A stretch of 64,000 nucleotides of DNA, taken from positions 62,001 to 126,000 of the forward strand of contig CAXXIB010000004.1 in assembly GCA_963675925.2 (NCBI GenBank), given 5' to 3'. A program made the translations under genes and the position numbers. This DNA is from CAXXOK01 sp963675925. GTDB lineage: Bacteria > Bacillota > Clostridia > Christensenellales > Aristaeellaceae. The notes beneath the pieces are model-generated. The model saw nothing but the letters and a program-made list of their open reading frames with translations. It was not told the DNA's origin and ran no database searches. Every line of letters starts with the position of its first letter. The stretch's first letter is position 1. Shown here in pieces: positions 1-9,494 of the stretch.

Positions 1-786
1 ATTTTGCTGGACGAACAGCTGGCTCTGGCGCTGTTCCGTATCACCGAGCCCATCGGCCGCACGGTAACCATTTCTCAAGTGGAGTTTACGGTCATCGGCG
101 TACTGCGCCACACAAAACGAGTCGGCGACCGCGATGATTACACTGCCTATGTGCCCATGGCCGCTCTATGGAACCAGGCCATTCAGCTGGATGCCCTGCA
201 AGTCACTGCAAGGCCCGTTTCCGGCGCAGGCGCACGCGCCACGTTTAGCGAAGATCTGGAAACCTGGCAGGGTGGCGGCACGTTGATCAATTTGCAAAAG
301 GAAGCCTCTGGTGCGCAGCTGCCACTGTGGGTGCTGTTATGCGCCAGCGGCAGCATCATACTATTTTGGTTGTTTGGTGTATGGAAACGGCGGCTATGGC
401 AGTTTGCGGCAGAAAACAAACAACGGCTGCAGCAGCAGTACCTGCGCCAATTCATTTGGCCTTTGATCGGCATGGCTTTGCTGTTTACGATCACCGGCGT
501 CACGCTGGTGCTGATCACGCTGCTGCTATTGCGTGCTATCGTAGCGCCACTGTACATCTTCCCCGAATGGGTCCCTGCTGTGCCTGTAGTGTGGAATGAC
601 ATCCAAACCGCATTCTGGCAGGTATGGCAAGGCACCGCAAACCTGATGGAATTACGCAGTCCGGAGCTGATTCGCATTCGCTACTTCGGTATGGTCATCA
701 GCTGGTGCAGCGCGATTACCGCTTGCTTGCTATTGTATCTGTGGGGCTTGCTGCGCGGAAAGCATAGCAAAGAACAGCACAAGTAA
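1..786 (+). CDS. ABC transporter permease, MacB/FtsX-like architecture (5' end outside window)
   Basis: The reading frame is open at base 1, so the gene begins upstream and only the last ~261 codons are here. The first ~90 residues look like the end of an extracytoplasmic MacB-type core domain (LDEQLALALF, then GRTVTISQVEFTVIGVL and a VPMAALW segment). Three hydrophobic segments follow (about residues 105-127, 150-190 and 226-250), and the protein ends in a basic cytoplasmic tail. This matches the 'one TM, outer domain, three TM' plan of MacB/FtsX permeases, which work in efflux or lipoprotein-type export with an ATPase and an adaptor. Two adaptor-like genes follow within 35 bases and at an immediate junction, supporting a tripartite-type export system. 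The ATPase is not in the window. The family is inferred from architecture and one motif region only. Confidence 0.6.
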   Translation: MLLDEQLALALFRITEPIGRTVTISQVEFTVIGVLRHTKRVGDRDDYTAYVPMAALWNQAIQLDALQVTARPVSGAGARATFSEDLETWQGGGTLINLQKEASGAQLPLWVLLCASGSIILFWLFGVWKRRLWQFAAENKQRLQQQYLRQFIWPLIGMALLFTITGVTLVLITLLLLRAIVAPLYIFPEWVPAVPVVWNDIQTAFWQVWQGTANLMELRSPELIRIRYFGMVISWCSAITACLLLYLWGLLRGKHSKEQHK

Positions 787-820
787 CCATTGGACTGCGG
801 GAAGGAAAGGACAATCGCCA

Positions 821-1861
821 ATGCGCAACTTTAGAATCCTTGCGTTGCTTGCCATCTTACTGCTTGCACCGCTGCCTGCGCTGGCAGGCGCGACGTTCAG
901 CGGAACTGTCGTTAATGAAGGCAGTTTGCAGGTGGTCGCGCCCTTTAACGGGCAGGCGGAAGCAATCAGCGTACTGGAAGGCCAGCGTGTTACAGCCGGA
1001 CAGCCGCTGGTAACGCTTTCAACAACCAAGGTCTATGCCCCCACCGACGGAACTGTGAGCGGCGTGTTTGCAAAGCCCGGCGAATCGCTTGACGATACAA
1101 TCGCCATCACGCTTGAGACCGGCAACCGCTACAGCGTGAGCGCGACGGTTTATATGGCGGATCCGTCCCCTGATATGAGGTACATCAATATCGGCGAGAC
1201 TGTATATATCAAGCGCAAGTCCCAGCCGGAGTACAACGCCGTGGGGTACGTTTCCGCGGTGGATGGCTCCGATTACACGGTGACCACTATATCCGGCAAG
1301 TTGTACATCGGACGCTTCGTATTTGTGTACCGGGAGCCGGACATGACCGAATCATCCTGCATCGGACGCGGCTATACCGGCCGCGCGGCAGACTGGGCGA
1401 TTGAAGGTCAGGGAACGCTTTACAAAATGCATGTCACAGAGGGCCAGAAGGTTGAGCGCGGGCAGCTGCTATACGAAACAGTGGACGGTACACTGCCTCA
1501 AACAGAAGCGATTCAGTCGACCGTGTGTGCGACCGTTTCCGGCGTGGTCAATACGCTAGAAGTAAGCCCCGGAGATAGCGTCGCCCAGGGGGATGTGCTG
1601 CTGTCCATCGTTTCGCCGGAACAGTATGCCGTATCGCTGCTCGTGGACGAAGCCCAGCTTGCAGGCATTGCTGTCGGGCAGCATGCAACCATCACCATGG
1701 ACTGGGATGCCGGCGCAGACCGCACGTTGACCGGCACAGTCACACAGATTTCGCACATCGCCAATACAGACGGGCAATACACCGCTACGGTCAGCTTACA
1801 GCCGGGCAGCAGTGTGAAGCTTGGCATGAGCGCGACCATACAGCTTCAGGATATTGAGTAA
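821..1861 (+). CDS. Secreted HlyD/MacA-like adaptor protein with two lipoyl-type hairpins
   Basis: 346 residues with an N-terminal signal peptide (MRNFRILALLAILLLAPLPA, cleavage near ALAG). The start is preceded by GGAAAGGA about 11 bases upstream. The chain holds two biotinyl/lipoyl-like beta-sandwich halves: one at ~25-95 (VVAPFNGQAEAISVLEGQRV, then TKVYAPTDGTVSGVF) and a second at ~185-260 (GQGTLYKMHVTEGQKV, then SGVVNTLEVSPGDSVAQGD). A beta-barrel region with VDEAQLAGIAVGQ follows. This is the signature of periplasmic-adaptor/HlyD proteins, which bridge an inner-membrane permease to the outside. No long coiled coil is seen between the lipoyl halves, which is unusual for MacA. It follows the permease and overlaps the next paralogue's first possible codon, so the three probably form one operon. 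Confidence 0.65.
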   Translation: MRNFRILALLAILLLAPLPALAGATFSGTVVNEGSLQVVAPFNGQAEAISVLEGQRVTAGQPLVTLSTTKVYAPTDGTVSGVFAKPGESLDDTIAITLETGNRYSVSATVYMADPSPDMRYINIGETVYIKRKSQPEYNAVGYVSAVDGSDYTVTTISGKLYIGRFVFVYREPDMTESSCIGRGYTGRAADWAIEGQGTLYKMHVTEGQKVERGQLLYETVDGTLPQTEAIQSTVCATVSGVVNTLEVSPGDSVAQGDVLLSIVSPEQYAVSLLVDEAQLAGIAVGQHATITMDWDAGADRTLTGTVTQISHIANTDGQYTATVSLQPGSSVKLGMSATIQLQDIE

Positions 1862-1899
1862 TGAATGCAATGAACAAAACATATACGGAGGGAAAAACG

Positions 1900-2982
1900 A
1901 TGAAAACACCTAGAAAAGCACTTGCGATCCTGCTTGCGCTGCTATGTGCAGCGCCGGGGCTTGCCTTGGCCTCCGGCAGCTATGACGGAACCATCGTATG
2001 CGTCACGCCGCAGGTTGTATGCGCGCCGTTTGGCGGCACGGTCAGCACGGTTGTGCTTAAGGCGGGAGAAAAAATCAGCACCGGGGATGCCGTCGCCACG
2101 GTGGAAACCACCAAGGTGTATGCCCCATGCGATGGTACGGTTACGGGTTTGTTCGGCCAGCCGGGCGATGATGCCAAGACCATCGCAGATCGCTTCGGTG
2201 CCGTGCTGTACATTGCACCATCCATGCAGTTTACCATCACTTCAACCGCAACCAAGGCTTACGGCAGCATCGAAACGATGTATGTGCACATCGGTGAGAC
2301 CGTGTATATGCGCAGCAGCGGTACCTATGACCGTAACTTTGCGCAAGGCATTATTACGGCGGTCGATGGTATGGACTTCACCGTGGAAACCACATCCGGC
2401 GCGTTGCTGATGGACGAACAAGTATACCTGTTCCGCTCACCGGAGCTGCTCAATGAAACACGTGTCGGCCGCGGTACAGTGTCCCGTACGCCAGAAATCG
2501 TCATGGCAGGCGAGGGCAGTATTGTGGCGATGCATGTGCAGGATGGCGACAGCGTGACGCGCGGGCAACTGCTGTACGAAACGGTAACCGGCATCCTGCC
2601 CGGCCTAACAGCAACGGGGAATGTGCTCACGTCCAGTGCATCGGGCATTGTTGAAAGCGTAGACATCGCCGCCGGTGACAGCATTGCCAAGGGCGACGTT
2701 CTCATCACCGTATCCCCGGCCGATAGCCTGCGTGTCGCTCTCGAACTGGCCGAGTACGACCTGGCCAATGTGCATGAAGGCGACCCGATGCTGCTGAGCT
2801 TTAATTACGATGAGACAGGCGAGACCACACTGCCCGGCACTGTGGAGATGATCTCAAATGTTGCAACCAAGACAGAAGATGCCGACAGCGAAGTGGTGAC
2901 ATACACGGTTTACATTCATTTTACGCCCACTGACAGCGTACGCCTTGGCATGACCGTGACAGCGTTTGAGATAGAAGAATAG
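1900..2982 (+). CDS. Second secreted HlyD/MacA-like adaptor, paralogue of the preceding gene
   Basis: 360 residues. An earlier ATG at 1861 overlaps the previous stop, but the start at 1900 is preferred. It has a GGAGGG box seven bases upstream and gives a clean signal peptide (MKTPRKALAILLALLCAAPG, then LALASG). The body repeats the architecture of the upstream gene: lipoyl-like halves at ~25-100 (VCAPFGGTVSTVVLKAGEKI, TKVYAPCDGTVTGLF) and ~195-275 (GEGSIVAMHVQDGDSVTRGQ, SGIVESVDIAAGDSIAKGD), then a barrel-like segment with the AEYDLANVHEGD motif. The shared phrases TKVYAP-DGTV and RGQLLYETV show a tandem duplication. The two may form a mixed adaptor assembly for the upstream permease. A terminator follows. 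Confidence 0.65.
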   Translation: MKTPRKALAILLALLCAAPGLALASGSYDGTIVCVTPQVVCAPFGGTVSTVVLKAGEKISTGDAVATVETTKVYAPCDGTVTGLFGQPGDDAKTIADRFGAVLYIAPSMQFTITSTATKAYGSIETMYVHIGETVYMRSSGTYDRNFAQGIITAVDGMDFTVETTSGALLMDEQVYLFRSPELLNETRVGRGTVSRTPEIVMAGEGSIVAMHVQDGDSVTRGQLLYETVTGILPGLTATGNVLTSSASGIVESVDIAAGDSIAKGDVLITVSPADSLRVALELAEYDLANVHEGDPMLLSFNYDETGETTLPGTVEMISNVATKTEDADSEVVTYTVYIHFTPTDSVRLGMTVTAFEIEE

Positions 2983-3058
2983 GCTGCTATTCATTCTTAC
3001 AATAGCCAAAGGATATCCGAATACTTGCGTGCGATATCCATTCCCTTGGCACATGAAA

Positions 3059-3093
3059 AAAAGAGCTGTTCCGTATGATGGAACAGCTCTTTT
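3059..3093. terminator. Bidirectional intrinsic terminator
   Basis: A perfect 14-bp inverted repeat (AAAAGAGCTGTTCC / GGAACAGCTCTTTT) with a seven-base loop. It is A-rich on the left and T-rich on the right, so it can stop transcripts from either side. It lies between the convergent ends of the adaptor operon (+) and the esterase operon (-). Confidence 0.9.
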
Positions 3094-3105
3094 TGGGATT
3101 GTGAT

Positions 3106-4089
3106 TTACTTGAAAACCACATCAAATGCATTGTACAGATAGTAACGGGACATCAGCGTCTGATGAACTTCTTTGGACAAACAGTAGAACAGGTTGTTTT
3201 CCTGCGGGTTCATGCCATAGCTGAAATACTCCGTATCGGCAACCATCGCCTTGATCTGGGCATTCATTACACCATACATCATATCGCGACCGCCGCCGCA
3301 GGCAGCATAGATGAAGAAATCGTCCTTGTAGTCGCTGTTTGCATCAATCGCCTGCTGCAAGGCTGCAATTTGTTCATCCGGCGTTGCTTCCATGGACATC
3401 TCGGCAGCACCACTAATCGCGCCGCTGAATGGCATATACCATTTGCTGTAGTCCAGCAGGTTGAAGAACATATGCCAGGTTGCATAGCTGCCGCGGGAGT
3501 ATCCGGCAAAGGCGCGATGATCGCGGGATGCGATAAACCCGGCTTCATCGACTGACGGTGCATAGGTACGATACATGCCCTCTACCGTCGGGATCAAATC
3601 ATTGCGCACTTCCAGCGGGAAGTTGGTCATGTCAATCGCGCGGGTTTCATAATCGTTGTAGTAGGTCGGGAACACCATAATGAAGGGCTCGGTAATACCG
3701 GCTTCGATCATGTTGTCAACTGCGTTTTTGGCGCGCGGATCGCCAATGAAGCTGTCCTGCGTTTCGTTGGAACCATGCAGGAAGTAGATAATATTGTACT
3801 GCTCCGTGCCGTTTTCATCATACCCATAGGGCAGATATACATTGGCCCAGGTGTCCAGCGTATCTCCATAGACATCGGTTGTATAGGGCACTTTCACCAC
3901 GGTACCGGGCTGCGTGGACTCGGCATCATAGAAGGTCATATCGTAGCGTTTGTAGGAAGTCTCTTTGTCCACGATATCCGTCGTCGTATACACGCTTAAG
4001 TCTTCCGGGGCAGTTCGCCCATCGGCCAGGCCGGTGCTAAGGCCAGCGATCAGGACCAATGTTGTGACCAGTACTAGGAATTTTTTCAT
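3106..4089 (-). CDS. Secreted CE1-like carbohydrate esterase (feruloyl/acetyl esterase type)
   Basis: About 327 residues from the preferred start at 4089 (an in-frame ATG at 4095 sits only two bases after the AAAGGG box). A signal peptide (KKFLVLVTTLVLIAGLSTGL) precedes an alpha/beta-hydrolase domain. LPYGYDENGT and IIYFLHGSNETQDSF form the oxyanion region. GYSRGS carries the likely nucleophile Ser (~198), CGGGRD a candidate acidic residue, and VHQTLMSRYY the likely catalytic His. The layout matches CE1 feruloyl or acetylxylan esterases that remove ester groups from plant xylan. It is the last gene of a - strand run after the CE15-like and CE1-like genes and before a terminator. It is a close paralogue of the genes at 5395 and 36358. 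The exact ester cleaved cannot be read from sequence. Confidence 0.8.
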   Translation of the reverse strand: MKKFLVLVTTLVLIAGLSTGLADGRTAPEDLSVYTTTDIVDKETSYKRYDMTFYDAESTQPGTVVKVPYTTDVYGDTLDTWANVYLPYGYDENGTEQYNIIYFLHGSNETQDSFIGDPRAKNAVDNMIEAGITEPFIMVFPTYYNDYETRAIDMTNFPLEVRNDLIPTVEGMYRTYAPSVDEAGFIASRDHRAFAGYSRGSYATWHMFFNLLDYSKWYMPFSGAISGAAEMSMEATPDEQIAALQQAIDANSDYKDDFFIYAACGGGRDMMYGVMNAQIKAMVADTEYFSYGMNPQENNLFYCLSKEVHQTLMSRYYLYNAFDVVFK

Positions 4090-4134
4090 CTTCATTACCC
4101 TTTCTAAGTATTTATTTCGGATTGTTCTTACGGT

Positions 4135-5367
4135 TTACTGCAGGTATAGGTCCATATAGTCAAAATAGTTGTTCCAGTCTTCTGCATTAATGCCATGTTT
4201 CCCACTGCGCATGTGATAGGCCATACTCTCTGTAAAGACTCGCGTACCGACCGGCGGTTGTTCCACCGTGTTGTCCTCAATCACTTCATGACCAAACAAA
4301 CGGAACGCGTCCCGGCTCATCATCATAGCATTCCACGAGCCCTGCGAATCGTTGGATAGGTCGGTCTCGGCACTGCTGACATAGATCTTACGCGGCGCAA
4401 CACAGGCAATCAGCTCATGCTGATCTACAGGTAGTTCGTTCACTCTGTCATTGTAAGTCTTAAAGCTATCGCGCATCCACCAGCGGAATGAGGCATTCAG
4501 ATCACCAATCTGCTCTCTTGTATTGCTTCGGCTCATGCTTGCACCACAGGTGCCACTCACGGTTGCAATCGTCAAAGCAGCTCGCTCATCATTAGCACCA
4601 GCCCAAAGCGCAGCCTTACCTAGGCGAGACATACCGGTAACAACGAGGCGGCTGGCATCGACATTTTCATCCGTTTGGAGATAATCGGCCATTCTTTCAA
4701 GCCCAAACGCCCATGCGCTGATTCCCTTGAAGTCCGGCTCATCAAAGAGGGAGATGATTCGCCTGTTATACGTTCTGGTGTTGTCGGGCGAAAAATCATC
4801 ACAGAATACCACTGCGATTCCGTAACCGCGCTGCACGGCTTGCGCAATGCACCACATGTCAGCTTGTATGCCGCGGGTGTCCTCTTCCACATTCGGATAT
4901 TTTCTGACCGAATAGGAAGCAAGAATCTGCGCATCATCCAAAACAGTATGCACAGCACCGAAGCTCAAACCATAGACCACCAGGACCGGCGCATCGGATT
5001 TTGGCACAATCAGAAGCATCAATGCGTCCGACGAACCCTTTTCGGTTGATACATGGATCTTGATCTGCTTGCGAATCGCGGTTCCATCCAGCGTATCGCC
5101 TTCTTCCAGCACCTCAAAGGATGTCTCAAAGCCGTGTGCGGGAATCGGGCCATACATGGTATCTGCAAAGAGCGTAAGCAACTCCTGCCGCCTAGCTGCG
5201 AACTCCTCCTGTGAGGTGACAGGTGTTCCGTCTTCCATGACCATCAGTTCGGGTAGGTTGATATATTCGCGGTCTGTAGCCTGCTCCGCGTGGCTCATCA
5301 CCGGTAATGCCAGCAAAATGAGCACGAGAGCCAGAGATAAAACATTCGCTGTCAGGCTTCTGTTCAT
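4135..5367 (-). CDS. Secreted CE15-like 4-O-methyl-glucuronoyl methylesterase (glucuronoyl esterase)
   Basis: 410 residues with a signal peptide ending near SHAEQ. The region around 244-275 contains GMSRLGKAALWAGANDERAA. This matches the CE15 nucleophile motif G-x-S-R-x-G-K (Ser ~247 followed by Arg, which forms the oxyanion hole), with the following SGTCGASMSR segment typical of the family. SGKHGINAEDW near 390 supplies the expected catalytic His before a Trp. CE15 enzymes cut the ester between glucuronic acid of xylan and lignin alcohols. The gene sits between two CE1-like esterases and follows a GH3 gene, fitting glucuronoxylan deconstruction outside the cell. Fungal CE15 has Cys in the motif where Met is found here; bacterial members vary at that position. 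Confidence 0.8.
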   Translation of the reverse strand: MNRSLTANVLSLALVLILLALPVMSHAEQATDREYINLPELMVMEDGTPVTSQEEFAARRQELLTLFADTMYGPIPAHGFETSFEVLEEGDTLDGTAIRKQIKIHVSTEKGSSDALMLLIVPKSDAPVLVVYGLSFGAVHTVLDDAQILASYSVRKYPNVEEDTRGIQADMWCIAQAVQRGYGIAVVFCDDFSPDNTRTYNRRIISLFDEPDFKGISAWAFGLERMADYLQTDENVDASRLVVTGMSRLGKAALWAGANDERAALTIATVSGTCGASMSRSNTREQIGDLNASFRWWMRDSFKTYNDRVNELPVDQHELIACVAPRKIYVSSAETDLSNDSQGSWNAMMMSRDAFRLFGHEVIEDNTVEQPPVGTRVFTESMAYHMRSGKHGINAEDWNNYFDYMDLYLQ

Positions 5368-5394
5368 GTGTACAGTCTCCTTGTGTGCGCTTGC

Positions 5395-6342
5395 TTACTT
5401 GAATAACACATCCACAAATGCATTGTAGAAATAGTAACGGGACATCAACGTCTGATGAATTTGTTTGGACAAGCAGTAATACAGATTGTTATTGGCCGGG
5501 TCCAGACCATAGCTGAACATGTCATCTGCAAGCAATGCATTGACCAGCTCATTCCCGTTTTCATACGCAACGTCTCTCTTGCCGCCGCAGGCGATATACA
5601 CAAAGAAGTCGTCAGCATATTGGGGGTACTTGGCAAGCGTCGTTTTAATGTCCTCATACACGCTCCCAAAGCTGCCCGAGAAAGGCAGGAACCACTTGGC
5701 GCGGTCAAGCATGTCGGTGAAAAGCGTCCACATCACTGCCCCGCCCTGGGAATATCCGCTGAAAGCGCGGTGATCACGAGATGCGGTGAAGCCTGCATCG
5801 TCGACCGTTTCTGCGTAGGTACGGTATTTGCTTTCCACAGCAGGCATCAGGTCCTTACGCACCTCTTGGATGAAGGTCTGATGATCGGTGCCACGGGTTT
5901 CATAATCGTAGTAGTACGTCGGGCAAACCATGATAAAGGGTTCGGCAATCCCGACTTCAATCATGTTGTCAAGCGCATTTTTCACGCGTTCGTCACCCAG
6001 CAGGCTATCCTGCGTCTCGTTGGTGCCATGCGTGAAATAGATGATGTTATACCGCTGCGTGCCGTTTTCATCATAGCCGTAAGGCAGGTATACATTCGCC
6101 CATGTATTCAGCGTATCGCCATACACATCGGTGGTGTAATCAAGCTTTACAATGGTACCGGGCTGCGTGGACGGTTCTTCGTAGAAAGTCATATCATAGC
6201 GCTTATAGGTGGTTTCAGCATTCACAACGTCCGTCGTTGTGTAGACGCTTAAATCCTCAGGGGCGGTCCGCTCCTGTGCAATCCCGGTGCCAAACCCAGC
6301 CAGTAGGACAAAAACTGCCAGTAGAGATACTATCTTTTTCAT
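5395..6342 (-). CDS. Secreted CE1-like carbohydrate esterase, second paralogue
   Basis: 315 residues with a signal peptide (MKKIVSLLAVFVLLAGFGTG). It shares long blocks with the 3106 esterase: RTAPEDLSVYTTTD, LPYGYDENGTQRYNIIYF, THGTNETQDSLLGD and CLSKQIHQTLMSRYY. The nucleophile is in GYSQGG, the candidate acid in CGGKRD and the His in IHQTL. Differences in the middle lid segment (VYEDIKTTLAKYPQY) suggest a different substrate from its neighbour. It lies 27 bases upstream of the CE15-like gene and 92 bases downstream of the GH3 gene, so it is probably co-transcribed with both. Confidence 0.8.
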   Translation of the reverse strand: MKKIVSLLAVFVLLAGFGTGIAQERTAPEDLSVYTTTDVVNAETTYKRYDMTFYEEPSTQPGTIVKLDYTTDVYGDTLNTWANVYLPYGYDENGTQRYNIIYFTHGTNETQDSLLGDERVKNALDNMIEVGIAEPFIMVCPTYYYDYETRGTDHQTFIQEVRKDLMPAVESKYRTYAETVDDAGFTASRDHRAFSGYSQGGAVMWTLFTDMLDRAKWFLPFSGSFGSVYEDIKTTLAKYPQYADDFFVYIACGGKRDVAYENGNELVNALLADDMFSYGLDPANNNLYYCLSKQIHQTLMSRYYFYNAFVDVLFK

Positions 6343-6434
6343 TCGAGTTCACCTTTCGTCGATCAGAGTTTCGTCGTGCTGTTGAAGGGAAGACCCGCTG
6401 CCAGGTTATAAACAGCAGGTCTTCTATAGATACA

Positions 6435-9400
6435 TCAGTTTTTGCGGCGTGCACGCTTGGTGCTGACAATGGAGAGGCTCAGGAACAGGACAAACAACGC
6501 ACCGAAGACAACATCACCGATGATAAAGGCATCCTGCCACCATCCGCGTGTTTCCACGACGATTGTCGTATATCCCAGACCATTCATCGCATTGGAGTTG
6601 GCCACAGTATACATAATACGTGCCGTTGCTTCCCGCATGGCAGTAACAACTTTGGGGTCATCTGTGTACAGCTTCAATTTTTCAGACCACTTGCTTGCAT
6701 CGTTGCAGTCCCATGCATCGCCACCAGCCAGAAGGCCCTGAATGACATCCATGAAATCATTGCTGTTGGAAAAGTCAGTGATAATGAATCCCGGCATGCC
6801 CCATTCGCCGCGCAGGATGTTGGTCAGCAGATTGGTATCGCCGCCAGCCCATATCGTGCCGACCCGGTTAAACGAGGTCATGACACAGTACGCATTGGAC
6901 TCCTCAATCGGGTACTCAAACGCCTGCAGGTATATTTCGCGGGCTGCCTGTTCGTTGGTCCAAACGCTGATACCGTCTCGTCCCGATTCATGATCGTTTA
7001 AGGCAAAGTGTTTCATATAGACGTAGACGCCTTTGGATTGGATACCGGCGACCTCCGCTGCACACATCTTGCCTGATACAAACGGATCTTCGGAGTAGTA
7101 CTCAAAGTTGCGTCCGCTGTAGGGCGTCCGGTGCATGTTCACGCCCGGGCCGTAAATGCCGCTGTAGGATTTCCGGTTTGCCATCAGGCAGTCATTGCCC
7201 ATGCTGCGGCCAACCGCTTCTGCCAGCGCAACATCAAAGGTCGCTGCCAGCATGTCCTCGGAGGTGTAGCTCGTGGATGCGCCACCGCCGGTCAGGCGAG
7301 CCGTAATGCCAAGCGGGCCGTTTTCATCCTTGGTCGAGGGCTTACCAACGCTGGCAAGCGGGGCTGTGCTGTGGTAGGCTTGCCCGATCAGCTTGTTCAT
7401 TTCCTTCAGCTTAACCTGATCCAGCAAATCATCCCAGGTATAGACATTGCCATCGGCCAGGGTAATGCTGCCATCAAGGGGAACACCGATGAACTGCGCC
7501 AGTGTTAATTCCCCTTCCGCTTCCAGGGTGGGCATGGTGCCTTCCCCGTCGGAATCGATAATCGTTTTCAGTGCTTCGACCAATTGCTCATTGGCAGGCA
7601 TTTGCACAGCCGCCCGATAGATGCCGCCGCTGAAATCAGCCTTTGGCATCGTGCCGGCCCAATCGCTTCTGGTCAGATACACAACATCGTTGCTGGTATC
7701 AGTGTCCACTTTGTTGAGGTCTGCATGATTGAGTTGATTGGTAATCGCTGCGCCCGTACTGGCAGTTGCGTAGAGGGTATCGTCCTGTTTTTTCTGCGTA
7801 TAGGAAACGGCGAGTGCAGCGTTTCCGGTGCCGGCCATGAGGCTTACATCAACACTTCCGTTTGCCGTATCCTTGCTTGCATCTTTCAGCATGAGGATAT
7901 TGTTGAGCGCTTCGTGCGCGCCATTGCCGGTTGCAAAATAGTAATTGCCGGCATCGACAATATAGGTCTCCTGGCCGTTTCGGTCATAGGTGCGCATTTC
8001 GCTTTTATCAACCGTTACGGTTGCTTTCACGGTACTGTTGGCCGGTACGCTGACCTTGGTATAGCCTACAAGCTCCACAGCCGCTTTTTCGATTCCGTTT
8101 TCACGGTCATAGTCAGTATAGGGTGACTGCATGTAAATCAGTACAGATTCCTTGGCATCCAGCGCGCTATTGTTGGTCACATCGACGGTAAACTCGAAGC
8201 TGTCATTTTTCTCGCTCATGTTGAGCTTGCCATAACTGATGTCGCTGTAGCTTAAGCCATAGCCGAACGGATACGCCACCGTAGACGCATAATCATAATC
8301 GCCTACTGCAGCATTGCCCAGGACATAGTCTTCATATCGGGTTTCATAATAGCGATACCCGACATAAATCCCTTCCTGATACACAACGTAATATTCATCC
8401 TTGGAGTCTTTGAAGGACAATCCGGCCTCCGCCGCATTGGTATACGCCGTTACATATGCATTTTGAATGGCCGGTGAGGTGGCATTGTCATAACAGTAGG
8501 TATCCACCAATCGACCGCTGGGGTTTACGCTGCCGTTTAACAGATCGCCGATCGCGTTGATCCCGGTCTGGCCGACGCCGCCAACCCACAAACAGGCATC
8601 AATACCGTAATCCACACCGCTGATGCTTGGCTCCAGCACATCCAGCTCGACGGCATTGGATGTATTGAGAAGAAGGATAATTTTGCTGATAGCGCCGTCT
8701 GCCTTCAGATCAGCGAGCTTGGATAGAATATCCCGTTCTTCCTTGCTGATGGACAGGATGTTGCCGTCTGCATCCCCGGCACCGGTCACAGGCAAGTCTT
8801 TGCCTTCACCGCAAACGCGCCCGATCACCATAATGGCAGCATCGCCATAGGAGGCAACGGAATCCAACGCTTCGCTTGTGAAGGTATCAATCGGCACTTC
8901 ATTAACAAAGAAATCTTCGTTTGCAAAAATGTGATTGTTCATCGAGCCGCTGCCCTCTTTGAGGCCAAACGACGACCCTGCACCCTCCGTATAGAAGGAC
9001 CACATGACCGGGTTTACGGAAAATCCATCATCAGACAAGGCATCTTTCAGGGTTTTTGCTGAGGCTGTATTCATGCCGCCAGAACCCGTACCGCCGTAAA
9101 CAAAGTGGGCGGATGCGGTGCCAAGGAGTGAAACTTTCGCGCCTTTATCAAGGGGCAAAGCGTTCTCACGATTCAGCAGCAGCACGCCGCCATTGGCAAC
9201 GACACTTTCACAAAGCGCTTCTGCGGCGGCTTCCTGTTCCTGGCTGGTTGCATAGTCCGAAACAAAACGATCCGGAATATCCTCATCAGCATCGCCGACA
9301 ATAGTAGCGTTTTCAATGCCAAGCACCATATTAACAATCGATGCGTAATTGTTGGCAATGGGGCCAGCAATCATCGTAAACACAAACAAGACGGCAAAAA

Positions 9401-9461
9401 CAATGCTGAGTATCTTCCAGATCAATTTGCCACTTGGGCGTTTATTGGTTTTGCTTTTCAT
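6435..9461 (-). CDS. Membrane-anchored glycoside hydrolase family 3 with reversed (permuted) domain order
   Basis: 1008 residues. An N-terminal transmembrane segment (~14-45, IWKILSIVFAVLFVFTMIAG) is followed by what is normally the C-terminal GH3 domain (NGGVLLLNRENALPL at ~90; GTGSGGMN; VIGRVCGEGKDLPV). A fibronectin-III-like part follows (YPFGYGLSYSDISY; EKAAVELVGYTKV). Only then comes the TIM-barrel domain normally at the N-terminus (GPGVNMHRTPYSGRNFEYYS; KHFALNDHE; GFIITDFSNS), in which the Asp of TDF is the expected nucleophile at ~905. A second transmembrane helix and a basic tail end the protein. This reversed order is known in some rumen beta-glucosidases (Ruminococcus albus, Butyrivibrio). 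The substrate may be cello- or xylo-oligosaccharides. First enzyme of the esterase run. Confidence 0.88.
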   Translation of the reverse strand: MKSKTNKRPSGKLIWKILSIVFAVLFVFTMIAGPIANNYASIVNMVLGIENATIVGDADEDIPDRFVSDYATSQEQEAAAEALCESVVANGGVLLLNRENALPLDKGAKVSLLGTASAHFVYGGTGSGGMNTASAKTLKDALSDDGFSVNPVMWSFYTEGAGSSFGLKEGSGSMNNHIFANEDFFVNEVPIDTFTSEALDSVASYGDAAIMVIGRVCGEGKDLPVTGAGDADGNILSISKEERDILSKLADLKADGAISKIILLLNTSNAVELDVLEPSISGVDYGIDACLWVGGVGQTGINAIGDLLNGSVNPSGRLVDTYCYDNATSPAIQNAYVTAYTNAAEAGLSFKDSKDEYYVVYQEGIYVGYRYYETRYEDYVLGNAAVGDYDYASTVAYPFGYGLSYSDISYGKLNMSEKNDSFEFTVDVTNNSALDAKESVLIYMQSPYTDYDRENGIEKAAVELVGYTKVSVPANSTVKATVTVDKSEMRTYDRNGQETYIVDAGNYYFATGNGAHEALNNILMLKDASKDTANGSVDVSLMAGTGNAALAVSYTQKKQDDTLYATASTGAAITNQLNHADLNKVDTDTSNDVVYLTRSDWAGTMPKADFSGGIYRAAVQMPANEQLVEALKTIIDSDGEGTMPTLEAEGELTLAQFIGVPLDGSITLADGNVYTWDDLLDQVKLKEMNKLIGQAYHSTAPLASVGKPSTKDENGPLGITARLTGGGASTSYTSEDMLAATFDVALAEAVGRSMGNDCLMANRKSYSGIYGPGVNMHRTPYSGRNFEYYSEDPFVSGKMCAAEVAGIQSKGVYVYMKHFALNDHESGRDGISVWTNEQAAREIYLQAFEYPIEESNAYCVMTSFNRVGTIWAGGDTNLLTNILRGEWGMPGFIITDFSNSNDFMDVIQGLLAGGDAWDCNDASKWSEKLKLYTDDPKVVTAMREATARIMYTVANSNAMNGLGYTTIVVETRGWWQDAFIIGDVVFGALFVLFLSLSIVSTKRARRKN

Positions 9462-9494
9462 AAATCGTAACTCCTTGACATCTAGTAAAATAGC

